From the NCBI GenBank assembly GCA_934317185.1, contig CAKREJ010000003.1:1-48592 (forward strand): a stretch of DNA of 48,592 nucleotides, written 5' to 3'. The notes under the pieces were generated by a model. It was not told the origin of the DNA. It searched no databases and saw only the letters and a list, made by a program, of their open reading frames with translations. The position numbers and the translations under genes are program-made. Of the stretch, positions 27,145 through 36,287 are shown in pieces (position 1 is the first letter of the stretch; every line of letters starts with the position of its first letter). The DNA comes from an uncultured Anaerobutyricum sp. (lineage in GTDB: Bacteria; Bacillota; Clostridia; Lachnospirales; Lachnospiraceae).

Positions 27145-27873
27145 ATGAAGCTTCTTGCATTAGACAGCTCTGGACTGGTAGCCTCTGTTGCTATTTTAGA
27201 TGGAGAGACGCTTGTTGCAGAGTATACGTTAAATTACAAAAAGACACATTCGCAGACACTTTTACCGATGCTCGATGAGATTGTGAAAATGACACAGACA
27301 GAACTTTCAGAAGTCGATGCAATTGCAGTTGCAGCGGGACCGGGTTCTTTTACAGGACTTCGTATTGGTTCTGCTACAGCAAAGGGACTGGGTCTTGCAT
27401 TAAATAAACCAATTATTTCTGTCCCGACACTGGAAGGACTTGCCTGTAATTTCTATGGGACGGATGCACTGATCTGTCCAATGATGGATGCCAGAAGAAA
27501 ACAGGTCTATACAGGAATCTATCATTTGGCAGGCGGTACAGAATTTACAGAGCTTGTTGCCCAGGAGGCAGGCCCGGTAGAAGACATTATTAAAAAGTGT
27601 AATGAGTTTGGACAAAAACTTGGAAAACAGGTTGTTTTTCTGGGAGATGGTGTTCCGGTATACAGGGATATTATTGAAGAATTCTGCACGGTAGAACATT
27701 TTTATGCACCGGCACATTTAAGTCGTCAGAGAGCAGGAGCGGTTGCCATTCGTGCAGTAACATTATACGAAGAGGGCAAAGCCGAGCCGGCAAGTGACCA
27801 CGCACCGATTTATTTAAGAAAGTCTCAGGCGGAACGTGAGCTTGAAGCAAAGGGAAAGAAGTTAGAACAATGA
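27145..27873 (+). CDS. tsaB: tRNA t6A synthesis protein TsaB
   Basis: TsaB (YeaZ), 242 residues, an ASKHA-fold protein that pairs with TsaD and supports t6A formation. The start MKLLALDSSGLVASVAIL and the segment AVAAGPGSFTGLRIGSATAKGL are characteristic. AAGGAGGTG precedes the ATG. The gene overlaps rimI by 4 bp (ATGA), so translation is coupled. Confidence 0.95.
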   Translation: MKLLALDSSGLVASVAILDGETLVAEYTLNYKKTHSQTLLPMLDEIVKMTQTELSEVDAIAVAAGPGSFTGLRIGSATAKGLGLALNKPIISVPTLEGLACNFYGTDALICPMMDARRKQVYTGIYHLAGGTEFTELVAQEAGPVEDIIKKCNEFGQKLGKQVVFLGDGVPVYRDIIEEFCTVEHFYAPAHLSRQRAGAVAIRAVTLYEEGKAEPASDHAPIYLRKSQAERELEAKGKKLEQ

Positions 27874-28304
27874 GAATTTGTCGAATGGCAGAAACAGACT
27901 GTGAACAGACAGAACTTCTGATGAAAGAATGTTTTTCGGTACCCTGGTCGGTTGACGCACTTAAGGAAATGTTTTATACAAAAGGATATTGTTCTTTTCT
28001 TGCAAAAGAAGAAGATACAATTATCGGTTATATTGGGATGAAAGTGGTTCTGGATGAAGCGGATATTACCAATGTTGCTGTACTGCCGGCTTACAGAAAG
28101 AAAGGAATTGCCGGAAAGCTGCTACAGCAGTTGTTAGATGAGGCGAGACAACAGGGAATCCTAAGTATATATCTTGAAGTGAGGGACTCTAATGTGGCAG
28201 CAATTACTTTGTATAAAAATGCCGGATTTAAAGAAGTCGGAAAAAGAAAGAATTATTATGAGCATCCACAGGAAGATGCCAGACTTATGTTATGGCAATC
28301 TTAA
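27870..28304 (+). CDS. rimI: Ribosomal protein S18-alanine N-acetyltransferase-like protein
   Basis: GNAT acetyltransferase of 144 residues, placed as RimI because of sequence and position after tsaB, its usual neighbour. The acetyl-CoA loop is seen in VLPAYRKKGIAGKLLQQLL (about 72-90), and the RimI-like closing part is YLEVRDSNVAAITLYKNAGF. RimI in Escherichia coli acetylates the N-terminal Ala of S18; in Firmicutes the substrate range is less certain. Its start overlaps the tsaB stop. Confidence 0.9.
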   Translation: MRICRMAETDCEQTELLMKECFSVPWSVDALKEMFYTKGYCSFLAKEEDTIIGYIGMKVVLDEADITNVAVLPAYRKKGIAGKLLQQLLDEARQQGILSIYLEVRDSNVAAITLYKNAGFKEVGKRKNYYEHPQEDARLMLWQS

Positions 28305-28433
28305 AAATACCAATAGTTACCAACATTTTTTTGCACATTTTTTTGTATAATTAAGAGGAACTTCAATATGCAAAATGTTGTAGGATAACCATTTCGAAAA
28401 AGTTTTAAAAAGACGGAGGCTATGGAGAATACA

Positions 28434-28661
28434 ATGGAGAAAAAAATGTGTGAAATATACTGTAATTCCTGTGGAGAAAGAATAGAGATAACAAACAATA
28501 GAAGAAAAGAAGATTATCTTTCCATTAAAAAAGAATGGGGATATTTTTCAAAAAAAGATGGACAGATACATACATTTTTTGTATGTGAGTCCTGTTATGA
28601 TAAATGGACAGAGCAGTTTCGCCTTCCTGTAAAAGTAGAGGAACAGACGGAGCTGCTATAG
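28434..28661 (+). CDS. Small zinc-ribbon-like protein
   Basis: Hypothetical protein of 75 residues. Two CxxC pairs, YCNSCGERI near the start and VCESCYDKW near residue 55, suggest a small zinc ribbon. The segment between them (EDYLSIKKEWGYFSKKDGQIHTF) is typical of short Clostridia proteins of unknown role. I prefer ATG 28434, with GGAG six bases upstream, over the ATG at 28422, which is too close to its GGAGG. It lies between rimI and rnz, separated from rimI by about 130 bp of AT-rich DNA that may hold a promoter. Confidence 0.7.
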   Translation: MEKKMCEIYCNSCGERIEITNNRRKEDYLSIKKEWGYFSKKDGQIHTFFVCESCYDKWTEQFRLPVKVEEQTELL

Positions 28662-28677
28662 AAAAGTGAGGGATGTT

Positions 28678-29589
28678 ATGCTGGAATTGTGTTTGCTTGG
28701 CTGTGGCGGGATGATGCCGCTACCTTACCGCAAACTGACATCATTGATGGCGAGATACAATGGAAACAGTATTTTAATAGATTGTGGTGAAGGAACGCAG
28801 GTGGCGATTAAGGAAAAAGGCTGGAGCTTTAAGCCGATTGAGGTCATCTGTTTTACACATTATCATGCGGATCATATCAGTGGATTACCAGGTCTTCTCC
28901 TGACACTTGGAAATGCACAGAGAACAGAGCCGCTTTTAATGGTAGGACCAAGAGGTCTGGAACGTGTCGTAAATTCCTTAAGAGTAATTGCACCGGATCT
29001 GCCTTTTCCAATTGTTTTTCGTGAATTAAAAGAAAAGGAAGAAGTAATTGAGGCTGCTGATTGTCGTATCACAGCCTTTCGAGTAAATCATAACGTAGCC
29101 TGCTACGGTTACAGTATTGAGATTGACCGTGCCGGAAAGTTTGATCCGGATAAAGCAAAAGAAAATAATATAGAGATGAAATACTGGAATCGTCTGCAAA
29201 AAGGAGAAACTATTGAATTGCCGGATAGAATACTTACCAGTGATCTCGTTCTTGGTCCGGCGAGAAAGGGTATCAAATGTACCTATACGACAGATACCAG
29301 ACCAACGGCTTCTATTATAGAGCATGCGAAGGCCTCTGATCTATTCATCTGTGAGGGGATGTATGGAGAACCGGATAAGAAGGCAAAGGCAGTAGAATAT
29401 AAACATATGACATTTTATGAAGCAGCCGAGATTGCAAAGAAGGCTGAGGTAAAGAAAATGTGGCTGACACATTACAGTCCGTCTCTGGTAAGACCGGAAA
29501 TGTATCTTGAAGAAGTACGAAAGATATTTGCTCATACCAGTGCAGGAAAAGACGGAAAAAGTACGACTCTGTTATTTGAGGAGGAATAG
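28678..29589 (+). CDS. rnz: Ribonuclease Z (tRNA 3' processing)
   Basis: Metallo-beta-lactamase-fold endonuclease of 303 residues that trims the 3' trailer of tRNA precursors lacking an encoded CCA. The metal-binding motif is H61-x-H63-x-D65-H66 ([13 protein letters not shown]). Further metal ligands are expected in [17 protein letters not shown] and LTHYSPSL. The start is ATG 28678, 5 bp after GAGGG; an in-frame GTG at 28666 lies before this site. This fits the window's tRNA-Pro, which also lacks encoded CCA. The gene's last codons carry the ribosome site of tsaD. Confidence 0.93.
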   Translation: MLELCLLGCGGMMPLPYRKLTSLMARYNGNSILIDCGEGTQVAIKEKGWSFKPIEVICFTHYHADHISGLPGLLLTLGNAQRTEPLLMVGPRGLERVVNSLRVIAPDLPFPIVFRELKEKEEVIEAADCRITAFRVNHNVACYGYSIEIDRAGKFDPDKAKENNIEMKYWNRLQKGETIELPDRILTSDLVLGPARKGIKCTYTTDTRPTASIIEHAKASDLFICEGMYGEPDKKAKAVEYKHMTFYEAAEIAKKAEVKKMWLTHYSPSLVRPEMYLEEVRKIFAHTSAGKDGKSTTLLFEEE

Positions 29590-29593
29590 AAAC

Positions 29594-30625
29594 ATGGAAG
29601 AAAATAAAAAAGATGTGCTGATTCTTGCTATCGAGACTTCCTGTGATGAAACAGCGGCCGCCGTTGTAAAAAATGGGCGGGAAGTTTTATCAAATACAAT
29701 TTATACACAGATTAAGCTGCACACGGTATTTGGCGGTGTTGTGCCGGAAATCGCATCAAGAAAGCACATCGAGAAAATAAATATTGTAATTGAGACAGCA
29801 TTAAAAGAGGCAGGAGTCACTTTAGATGAAATAGACGCAATTGCTGTTACTTACGGACCGGGACTTGTAGGAGCATTACTTGTCGGGGTTGCCGAAGCAA
29901 AAGCGATTGCCTATGCGGCGAAAAAGCCGCTGGTCGGAGTACACCATATTGAAGGACATATCAGTGCAAATTATATTGAGCATAAAGAGCTGGAGCCGCC
30001 GTTTTTATGTATGGTTGCTTCCGGCGGACATTCCCATCTTGTTCTTGTAAAAGATTACGGAGAATATGAAATCATAGGAAGAACGAGGGATGATGCTGCA
30101 GGAGAAGCATTTGATAAAGTGGCAAGAGCAATCGGACTTGGATATCCGGGAGGACCAAAGATTGATAAACTTGCAAAAGAGGGCAATAAAAAAGCAATTG
30201 CTTTTCCTCGAGCTAAAATATCCGATGCACCGGATGATTTTAGTTTCAGTGGTCTGAAATCGGCAGTGTTAAATTATTTGAATCAGTGTCAGATGAAAGG
30301 GGAGGAAGTAAATCGTGCCGATGTGGCAGCCTCCTTCCAGCAGTCAGTTACAGATGTACTTACAGAACATACGATAGGAGCAGCAAAACGTCTTGGAATT
30401 AATAAAGTGGCGATTGCGGGAGGTGTGGCATCGAACTCATCCCTTCGTGCACAGATGGAGGAAGCTTGTCGAAAGAATGGCATGGAATTTTACCATCCGT
30501 CACCAATATTTTGTACAGATAATGCAGCGATGATTGGTGTTGCGGGATATTATGAATATAAGAAGGGTATCCGGGATGGCTGGGACTTAAATGCAAAGCC
30601 AAACTTAAAGATCGGAGAACGTTAG
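29594..30625 (+). CDS. tsaD: tRNA t6A transferase TsaD
   Basis: Catalytic subunit of t6A synthesis (Gcp/YgjD/Kae1), 343 residues. It transfers threonylcarbamoyl from threonylcarbamoyl-AMP to A37 of tRNA. The family start [15 protein letters not shown] and the metal pair H118/H122 (HIEGH) are present, as are [11 protein letters not shown] and [11 protein letters not shown]. The start ATG 29594 uses GAGGA, which lies within the final codons and stop of rnz (gap 4 bp). Frames reaching further upstream are inside rnz. TsaB, TsaE and TsaD are thus all encoded within 4 kb; TsaC is elsewhere. Confidence 0.96.
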   Translation: MEENKKDVLILAIETSCDETAAAVVKNGREVLSNTIYTQIKLHTVFGGVVPEIASRKHIEKINIVIETALKEAGVTLDEIDAIAVTYGPGLVGALLVGVAEAKAIAYAAKKPLVGVHHIEGHISANYIEHKELEPPFLCMVASGGHSHLVLVKDYGEYEIIGRTRDDAAGEAFDKVARAIGLGYPGGPKIDKLAKEGNKKAIAFPRAKISDAPDDFSFSGLKSAVLNYLNQCQMKGEEVNRADVAASFQQSVTDVLTEHTIGAAKRLGINKVAIAGGVASNSSLRAQMEEACRKNGMEFYHPSPIFCTDNAAMIGVAGYYEYKKGIRDGWDLNAKPNLKIGER

Positions 30626-30648
30626 GAATGTGCACCGGAAGTCCTTTT

Positions 30649-30682
30649 CGCATAATTAAATACAAAAAAGTTCGAGAGGATA
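30649..30682 (+). repeat. Shared upstream motif, copy 1 (before ispD)
   Basis: GCATAATTAAAT, then AAAAAAGTTC, then AGGATAA, with short variable spacers. The same three blocks in the same order occur at 33070-33101 before fbp. Both copies lie in short non-coding gaps about 30-50 bp before a ribosome site. Confidence 0.5.
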
Positions 30683-30706
30683 AAGGAGAGTACAGGAGGG
30701 GAGTAC

Positions 30707-31411
30707 ATGAAAGATAAAGTGACAGCAGTTGTCTTAGCAGCGGGAAAAGGAAGCCGCATGCATTCTGATATACAAAAGCAGTATATGATTCTTTTAGAAC
30801 GACCGGTTATTACCTATGCGTTAGAAGCTTTTGAAGACAGTTCTGTTGACGAAGTTATTCTTGTGGTCGCTCCAGGGGAGGTAGAATACGCACAGAAGAA
30901 TATTTTAGATAAATATACATATAAAAAAGTAAAAAAGATTGTTACCGGAGGAGCGCAACGGTATCATTCAGTATATGAAGCATTGTGCGTTATTCCGGAA
31001 GAAAACTATGTTCTGATTCATGATGGAGCAAGAGCATTTATTACACCGGAATTAATAGAATTTTGTATTGAGCAGGTAAAAAAAGACAAGTCCTGTGTAA
31101 TGGGAATGCCTGTAAAAGATACAATCAAAATTGTAGATGAAAACCGGTATGCGGTTTCTACGCCGCCACGAAGCAGTATGTGGCAGATTCAGACTCCACA
31201 GTGCTTTATTACAAAAGAAATAAAAGAAGCTTATCGAAAAATGATGGAGGCGAAGGATGATTCTGTAACGGATGATGGGATGGTAATGGAGACTTATGGC
31301 GTTCGTGGTGTTCGTATGATTAAAGGAAGTTATGAAAATATAAAGATTACCACTCCAGAAGATATGCTGCTTGGTGAGGCAATTTTAAAAAGCAGAAAGC
31401 AGAGTCAGTAA
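30707..31411 (+). CDS. ispD: 2-C-methyl-D-erythritol 4-phosphate cytidylyltransferase
   Basis: IspD, 234 residues, the third enzyme of the MEP isoprenoid pathway; it joins methylerythritol phosphate to CMP from CTP. The nucleotide-binding start is AVVLAAGKGSRMHSDIQKQY. Other family segments are VTGGAQRYHSVYEAL, VLIHDGARAFITPE, MGMPVKDTIKIVDE and QTPQCF, with DDGMVMETYG near the end. It has a strong AGGAGG site and starts 27 bp before clpX. Other MEP genes are not in the window. Confidence 0.95.
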   Translation: MKDKVTAVVLAAGKGSRMHSDIQKQYMILLERPVITYALEAFEDSSVDEVILVVAPGEVEYAQKNILDKYTYKKVKKIVTGGAQRYHSVYEALCVIPEENYVLIHDGARAFITPELIEFCIEQVKKDKSCVMGMPVKDTIKIVDENRYAVSTPPRSSMWQIQTPQCFITKEIKEAYRKMMEAKDDSVTDDGMVMETYGVRGVRMIKGSYENIKITTPEDMLLGEAILKSRKQSQ

Positions 31412-31437
31412 TTACAGGAGATAGAAAGAGATAGAAA

Positions 31438-33030
31438 ATGAAGAAAGAAAATACACTAAATCAACAGGAAGAAACCGTATTTACGGATGCTCCTACACAA
31501 AATATTATTGCTGAAAAAGAGGAACAGGATGATATTATAAAAGAGGATGCTGCAGAAGAACTTGATGAGGATGAATATGAAGTAGAGGACGATGATGAGG
31601 AGGAAGAGGACGATGATTCTAAAAAGAAGATAGATTCCTGCTGTGTTTGTCATCGTACAGAGTCTCAGGGAGCAAAGCTTATTCATATGCCAACAGGTCT
31701 GAGTATTTGTTCTGATTGTATGCAGAAATCTTTTGATTCTTTTAATTCTGGTTTTGGTGGTGGGAATGGCATTCAGTTCCTTGACCTTTCCAGCATGGAT
31801 TTTAATAATTTAAAAGATATGAACCTCGGAGAGTTATTATCGGGAACAATATCCAATCAGAAGCCAAAAACAAAGAAAGCAAAAAAGAAAAAGAAGAAAA
31901 ATAAAAAAGAAGAACCAAAGCTCACATTAAAAAATATACCTGCACCACACCAGATTAAAGCACAGCTTGATGAATATGTAATCGGGCAGGATTATGCAAA
32001 AAAAGTAATGTCTGTAGCGGTATATAATCATTATAAACGTGTGATCACGAATACGATGGATGAAATAGAAATTGATAAATCCAATATGTTGATGATTGGA
32101 CCAACGGGTTCTGGTAAAACACATCTTGTAAAAACACTGGCGAGATTGTTAAATGTACCACTGGCAATCTGTGATGCAACCTCTCTTACTGAGGCAGGAT
32201 ATATCGGGGATGATGTGGAAAGTGTTCTTTCCAAGCTGCTTGCCAATGCAGATAATGATGTGGAAAGAGCAGAGACTGGTATTATTTTCATTGATGAGAT
32301 TGATAAAATCGCAAAGAAAAAGAATACAACAAGCCGTGATGTAAGTGGAGAATCTGTACAGCAGGGATTACTAAAGCTTTTAGAGGGCAGCGAGGTAGAA
32401 GTGCCTGTGGGAGCAAGTTCCAAAAATGCAATGGTTCCAACTGCGGTTATGAATACAAGGAATATTCTTTTTATTTGTGGAGGTGCATTCCCAGGTCTTG
32501 AGGATATTATTAAAGAACGAATGACACAACATTCTTCTATCGGATTTCATGCAGAATTAAAAGATAAATATGATCACGAAAAGAATCTGCTACAGAATGT
32601 AACAGTAGAGGACATTCGTAAATTTGGAATGATACCGGAATTTATTGGAAGATTACCGATAATCTTTACATTAAATGCCTTGACAAAGGAAATGCTGGTT
32701 GATATTCTGAAAGAACCTAAGAATGCAATATTAAAACAGTATCAGAAACTTCTGGCGTTAGATGAAGTGGATTTACGGTTTGAAGATGGTGCACTTACTG
32801 CGATTGCAGAAAAGGCATTAGAAAAAGATACCGGAGCAAGAGCACTTCGTGCAATCATTGAGAAGTTCATGTTAGATATTATGTATGAAATTCCGAAGGA
32901 TGATAATATTGGTCGTGTTACGATCACAGAAGACTATATTCGTAATAATGGAGCTCCGCTTATTGAGATGCGTCCATATCTTCAGCTTGAGCAAAAGAAA
33001 AAGGAGATAGCAGCTGCAGAAGATAAATAG
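31438..33030 (+). CDS. clpX: ClpX with an extended, highly charged N-terminus
   Basis: AAA+ unfoldase of 530 residues, about 100 more than a usual ClpX. Residues 1-65 are acidic, with a run of Asp/Glu at about 38-62. The zinc domain follows with C68/C71 and C91/C94, then a Gly/Leu-rich stretch and a strongly basic Lys run (about 141-160). The AAA+ core begins near 165, with Walker A GPTGSGKT (221-228), pore loop GYIGDD, and Walker B IIFIDEIDKI. The ClpP-docking IGF loop is intact at 368-370, so it should serve ClpP, but no clpP gene is near. It could be a second ClpX paralogue rather than the main one. Confidence 0.9.
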   Translation: MKKENTLNQQEETVFTDAPTQNIIAEKEEQDDIIKEDAAEELDEDEYEVEDDDEEEEDDDSKKKIDSCCVCHRTESQGAKLIHMPTGLSICSDCMQKSFDSFNSGFGGGNGIQFLDLSSMDFNNLKDMNLGELLSGTISNQKPKTKKAKKKKKKNKKEEPKLTLKNIPAPHQIKAQLDEYVIGQDYAKKVMSVAVYNHYKRVITNTMDEIEIDKSNMLMIGPTGSGKTHLVKTLARLLNVPLAICDATSLTEAGYIGDDVESVLSKLLANADNDVERAETGIIFIDEIDKIAKKKNTTSRDVSGESVQQGLLKLLEGSEVEVPVGASSKNAMVPTAVMNTRNILFICGGAFPGLEDIIKERMTQHSSIGFHAELKDKYDHEKNLLQNVTVEDIRKFGMIPEFIGRLPIIFTLNALTKEMLVDILKEPKNAILKQYQKLLALDEVDLRFEDGALTAIAEKALEKDTGARALRAIIEKFMLDIMYEIPKDDNIGRVTITEDYIRNNGAPLIEMRPYLQLEQKKKEIAAAEDK

Positions 33031-33069
33031 AGCAGGATAGATAATTAACGGGATATTTATAATAATGTT

Positions 33070-33101
33070 GCATAATTAAATGAAAAAAGTTCACAGGATA
33101 A
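33070..33101 (+). repeat. Shared upstream motif, copy 2 (before fbp)
   Basis: Second copy of the GCATAATTAAAT / AAAAAAGTTC / AGGATAA series found at 30649-30682. The 29 block bases are identical; only the short spacers differ (1 and 2 bases here, 2 and 3 there). Confidence 0.5.
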
Positions 33102-33145
33102 GGATAGTATAAGTATCTCATTCTTCCATAAAAGGGGGGGCAATT

Positions 33146-35107
33146 ATGGAAAAGTTAAACCTGAAATTTTTACAGAGTTTGTCAACACAGTATCCAAGCG
33201 TAGCGAAAGCCTGTACAGAGATTATCAATTTGCAGGCTATTTTAAATCTTCCGAAAGAAACAGAGCATTTTGTTTCTGATGTGCATGGAGAGTATGAGCA
33301 GTTTTTACATATATTAAAAACCGGTTCCGGTGCAATTCGTAATAAGATAGAGGATGTTTTTGGAAATACACTTTGTGCCAGAGACAAAAAGAGTCTTGCG
33401 GCATTAATTTATTATCCGGAGCAGAAAGTAGAGAGGATGCGATTAGAATTATCAGAGGAAGATTTTCAGGACTGGTATAAAGTATCCCTGCATCGTCTGA
33501 TTGCGGTATGTAAGGAAAGTTCAGCAAAGTATACTCGTTCTAAGTTAAGAAAAAGTCTGCCATCAGATTTTTCCTATATTCTTGAAGAGTTGTTAAGTGA
33601 AAATAATCGAGTAGTAGAAAAAGAAGCATATTACAATGAGATTTTCGATACGATTATCCGTCTGAATCGTGCCAAAGAGTTTATAGTGGCGATTGCGGGT
33701 GTGATTCAAAAGCTCGTTGTCACAAGGCTTCATGTTATTGGAGATATTTTTGACAGAGGACCGGGACCCCATATTATTATGGATCATTTGATGGAACATA
33801 GTAATGTAGATTTTCAGTGGGGGAATCATGATGTTGTATGGATGGGGGCTGCCTCCGGTCATAAAGCATGCATAGCTAATGTAATTCGTCTGTCAGCCAG
33901 ATATAATAATCTTGATGTGTTAGAAGATGGTTATGGAATCAACCTTGTTCCGCTTGCAAGCTTTGCGATGGAAAATTATGCGAATGATCCGTGTCAGTGT
34001 TTTCGAGTACATGCACAGGATGAGCATGATTTAAGAGAAGTAGCACTTAATATGAAGATGCATAAGGCGATTGCGGTAATTCAGTTTAAACTGGAAGGTC
34101 AGGTTATCAAAAGAAGACCGGAATTTAATATGAATCGCAGACTTCTTCTTGATAAAATTGATTATGAAGAAGGAACCATTACTATTGAGGGGAAGAAATA
34201 TGAATTATTAGATAAGTCATTTCCTACGATAGATCCGAATAACCCATATGAGCTTTCCGAGGCAGAAGAAGCATTAATGAATCGTCTTTGTATGAATTTT
34301 TTAAATTGTGATAAGCTGCAGGAACATATTCGTTTCCTGTTTAATAAAGGAGGCTTATATCTTTGCTATAATTCTAATTTGCTCTATCACGGCTGTGTGC
34401 CACTTGATGAACAAGGCAATTTCCGAAAAGTTAAAATTGGTAAGAAACAATATTCCGGAAAAGAACTGTATGATGTTTTAGAGTATTATGCAAGAAAGGG
34501 TTACTACGAGCAGGATAACAAAGAGGAACATGAATATGGTAAGGACATTATGTGGTATATATGGTCCAATGAGAATTCTCCGGTATACGGCAAGGAAAAG
34601 ATGGCAACTTTTGAACGCTATTTTATAGAAGATAAAGAAGTACAGATTGAGCGGAAAGATCATTACTATCGTTTGATAGAGAAAGAAGAAGTAGTAGATA
34701 ATATTCTTAGAGAATTTGGAGTAGATACGGAAAAGGGACATATTATTAACGGGCATATGCCGGTTCATGTAAAGGAAGGAGAATCTCCGGTCAAATGTAA
34801 CGGGAAGGTTATGATCATTGATGGCGGATTTTCAAAAGCATACCGTGGAACAACAGGGATAGCCGGCTATACGCTTATTTATAATTCAAGAGGACTTCGT
34901 CTTGTTTCACATGAGACTTTTACTTCAACAGAAGATGTTATTGAAAAAGAAATTGATGTACATTCTGATACGGTTATCCGGGAGATTTCTGCACAAAGAG
35001 AAAAAGTAGGAGATACGGAAACAGGAAGACAGTTGAAAGAACAGATCAGTGATTTAGAGAAGCTGCTCCATGCCTATCGTACAGGTCAGATTCTTGAAAA
35101 GGAATAA
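33146..35107 (+). CDS. fbp: Fructose-1,6-bisphosphatase, class III
   Basis: Gluconeogenic phosphatase of 653 residues, the Firmicutes-type class III enzyme with a metallophosphatase core. Metal-binding motifs are GDIFDRG (about 199-205, D200) and WGNHD (N227, H228, D229), with INGHMPVH near the C-terminal part and DGGFSKAYRGTTGIAGYTL after it. Length agrees with the family (about 640-670). The start ATG 33146 follows a run of seven G. The gap upstream carries the motif shared with ispD. This enzyme supports growth on non-sugar carbon such as lactate or amino acids. Confidence 0.95.
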   Translation: MEKLNLKFLQSLSTQYPSVAKACTEIINLQAILNLPKETEHFVSDVHGEYEQFLHILKTGSGAIRNKIEDVFGNTLCARDKKSLAALIYYPEQKVERMRLELSEEDFQDWYKVSLHRLIAVCKESSAKYTRSKLRKSLPSDFSYILEELLSENNRVVEKEAYYNEIFDTIIRLNRAKEFIVAIAGVIQKLVVTRLHVIGDIFDRGPGPHIIMDHLMEHSNVDFQWGNHDVVWMGAASGHKACIANVIRLSARYNNLDVLEDGYGINLVPLASFAMENYANDPCQCFRVHAQDEHDLREVALNMKMHKAIAVIQFKLEGQVIKRRPEFNMNRRLLLDKIDYEEGTITIEGKKYELLDKSFPTIDPNNPYELSEAEEALMNRLCMNFLNCDKLQEHIRFLFNKGGLYLCYNSNLLYHGCVPLDEQGNFRKVKIGKKQYSGKELYDVLEYYARKGYYEQDNKEEHEYGKDIMWYIWSNENSPVYGKEKMATFERYFIEDKEVQIERKDHYYRLIEKEEVVDNILREFGVDTEKGHIINGHMPVHVKEGESPVKCNGKVMIIDGGFSKAYRGTTGIAGYTLIYNSRGLRLVSHETFTSTEDVIEKEIDVHSDTVIREISAQREKVGDTETGRQLKEQISDLEKLLHAYRTGQILEKE

Positions 35108-35172
35108 GATAATAATGCATATTTCTTTTAGCTGTGTACATATATTTAGTAAGACATTACGGAGGTTTTGCT

Positions 35173-36123
35173 ATGAATATGGACAGGGAGCGTAAGAAAG
35201 AAAAGAACAGAACAATTGAATATTTAGAATTAAAATACGAGACAGATGTGCAGTCTGGTCTTAACTTTGCAGAAGTAAGGCACAGACAGCATATCTGTGG
35301 AGCGTATGATGTCGCAAAAGAGGAAAAACGGATTTGGCGTATGTGTTTAAAAAAAGAATGCCAGAATCCGTTTTTCTTTTTCACCGTCTATTTATGTGGG
35401 ATAAGTAGAATATTTTATTTTCCAAAGAAAATACAGATATTATTATTTTTTACTTTATTTTTTGTGAGCGTTGTAAATATAAGGACAGCATTTCGAAGGA
35501 AAAAGATCCTTTTAAAAAAAGAAGAAGCAAAAGCCAAAAAAGTGATCGTGTTAAGGGGAGGAACTTTTCAGAGAATACCGTGGAGATATTTACTAAGAGG
35601 AGACATTGTTCGTCTAAAAAGAGGGGAGCAAGTAAGAAGAGAGGTTATCAGTTTAAAAGAGCCATATAATGAATATCAGGCAGGACAGATTTTTGAGGAA
35701 AATACAGGAAGGGCAATCGTGGTAAAGACAACAAGACCTTCAAAAGAAGACTCCCGATTGGAAAATCAAACAGGAGCTGATACAGTACATGAACTTTTGG
35801 TTTCGCAGGAGAATAGTTTGGAAGCTTGTTTCTTCAAAGGTGATTTTGAAAATTGTCAAATAGAAAATACCGAGAAAAATATATATAACAAATTTTCATT
35901 AGCATTGAAAAAAGTAGAAGAACAGCTAATAGAAAGCCTGTGTATATTTGTGGGGGTGTCATTTGTAATAGCAATATTTATGCCACAGGTGGGAAATATG
36001 AGACAGATTTTGTGGCTAGGAACTATCTTTTTTGTAATATATATTGTTGGAAGAGAAGTAGCACAGGAAGTTTTTCGAAGAGTGTTTATACAAAAAATAA
36101 AGAGAAGAAAGAGCTATGAATAA
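35173..36123 (+). CDS. Truncated P-type ATPase-like membrane protein
   Basis: Protein of 316 residues that reads like the front third of a cation-transport P-type ATPase. Residues 10-70 resemble the cation_ATPase_N cap (EYLELKYETDVQSGLNFAEV). Two helices follow near 72-107 (FFFFTVYLCGISRIFYF; ILLFFTLFFVSVVNI). Then comes an actuator-like stretch, IPWRYLLRGDIVRLKRGEQV (about 133-152). Two further helices lie at about 257-273 and 279-293. The TGES loop of the actuator domain and the whole P/N part with DKTG are absent, so ATP-driven transport is impossible for this protein alone. The frame is intact, with GGAGG before ATG 35173. It may be a decayed gene or a small membrane partner protein. Confidence 0.6.
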   Translation: MNMDRERKKEKNRTIEYLELKYETDVQSGLNFAEVRHRQHICGAYDVAKEEKRIWRMCLKKECQNPFFFFTVYLCGISRIFYFPKKIQILLFFTLFFVSVVNIRTAFRRKKILLKKEEAKAKKVIVLRGGTFQRIPWRYLLRGDIVRLKRGEQVRREVISLKEPYNEYQAGQIFEENTGRAIVVKTTRPSKEDSRLENQTGADTVHELLVSQENSLEACFFKGDFENCQIENTEKNIYNKFSLALKKVEEQLIESLCIFVGVSFVIAIFMPQVGNMRQILWLGTIFFVIYIVGREVAQEVFRRVFIQKIKRRKSYE

Positions 36124-36136
36124 CACTTAAGTATTA

Positions 36137-36182
36137 TTGAATTTTATCCTTCGTTTATGCTAATATAATTAACAGGTATAAT
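36137..36182 (+). promoter_or_regulatory. Possible promoters of the aconitase-family gene
   Basis: Two overlapping candidates are seen: TTGAAT (36137) with TAATAT (36161) at 18 bp, and TTTATG (36154) with a perfect TATAAT (36177) at 17 bp. Short arms CTTCGT and ACGAAG flank the second one. I cannot tell which is used. Confidence 0.4.
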
Positions 36183-36287
36183 GATACGAAGCATTAGAGG
36201 TGTTTGTGTCATTGTGATTTATTTACTGATAATTATATTTTAGGAAAGGAAAAGCTATTTAAGTAAAGACTTTGATAGCAGGATAGA

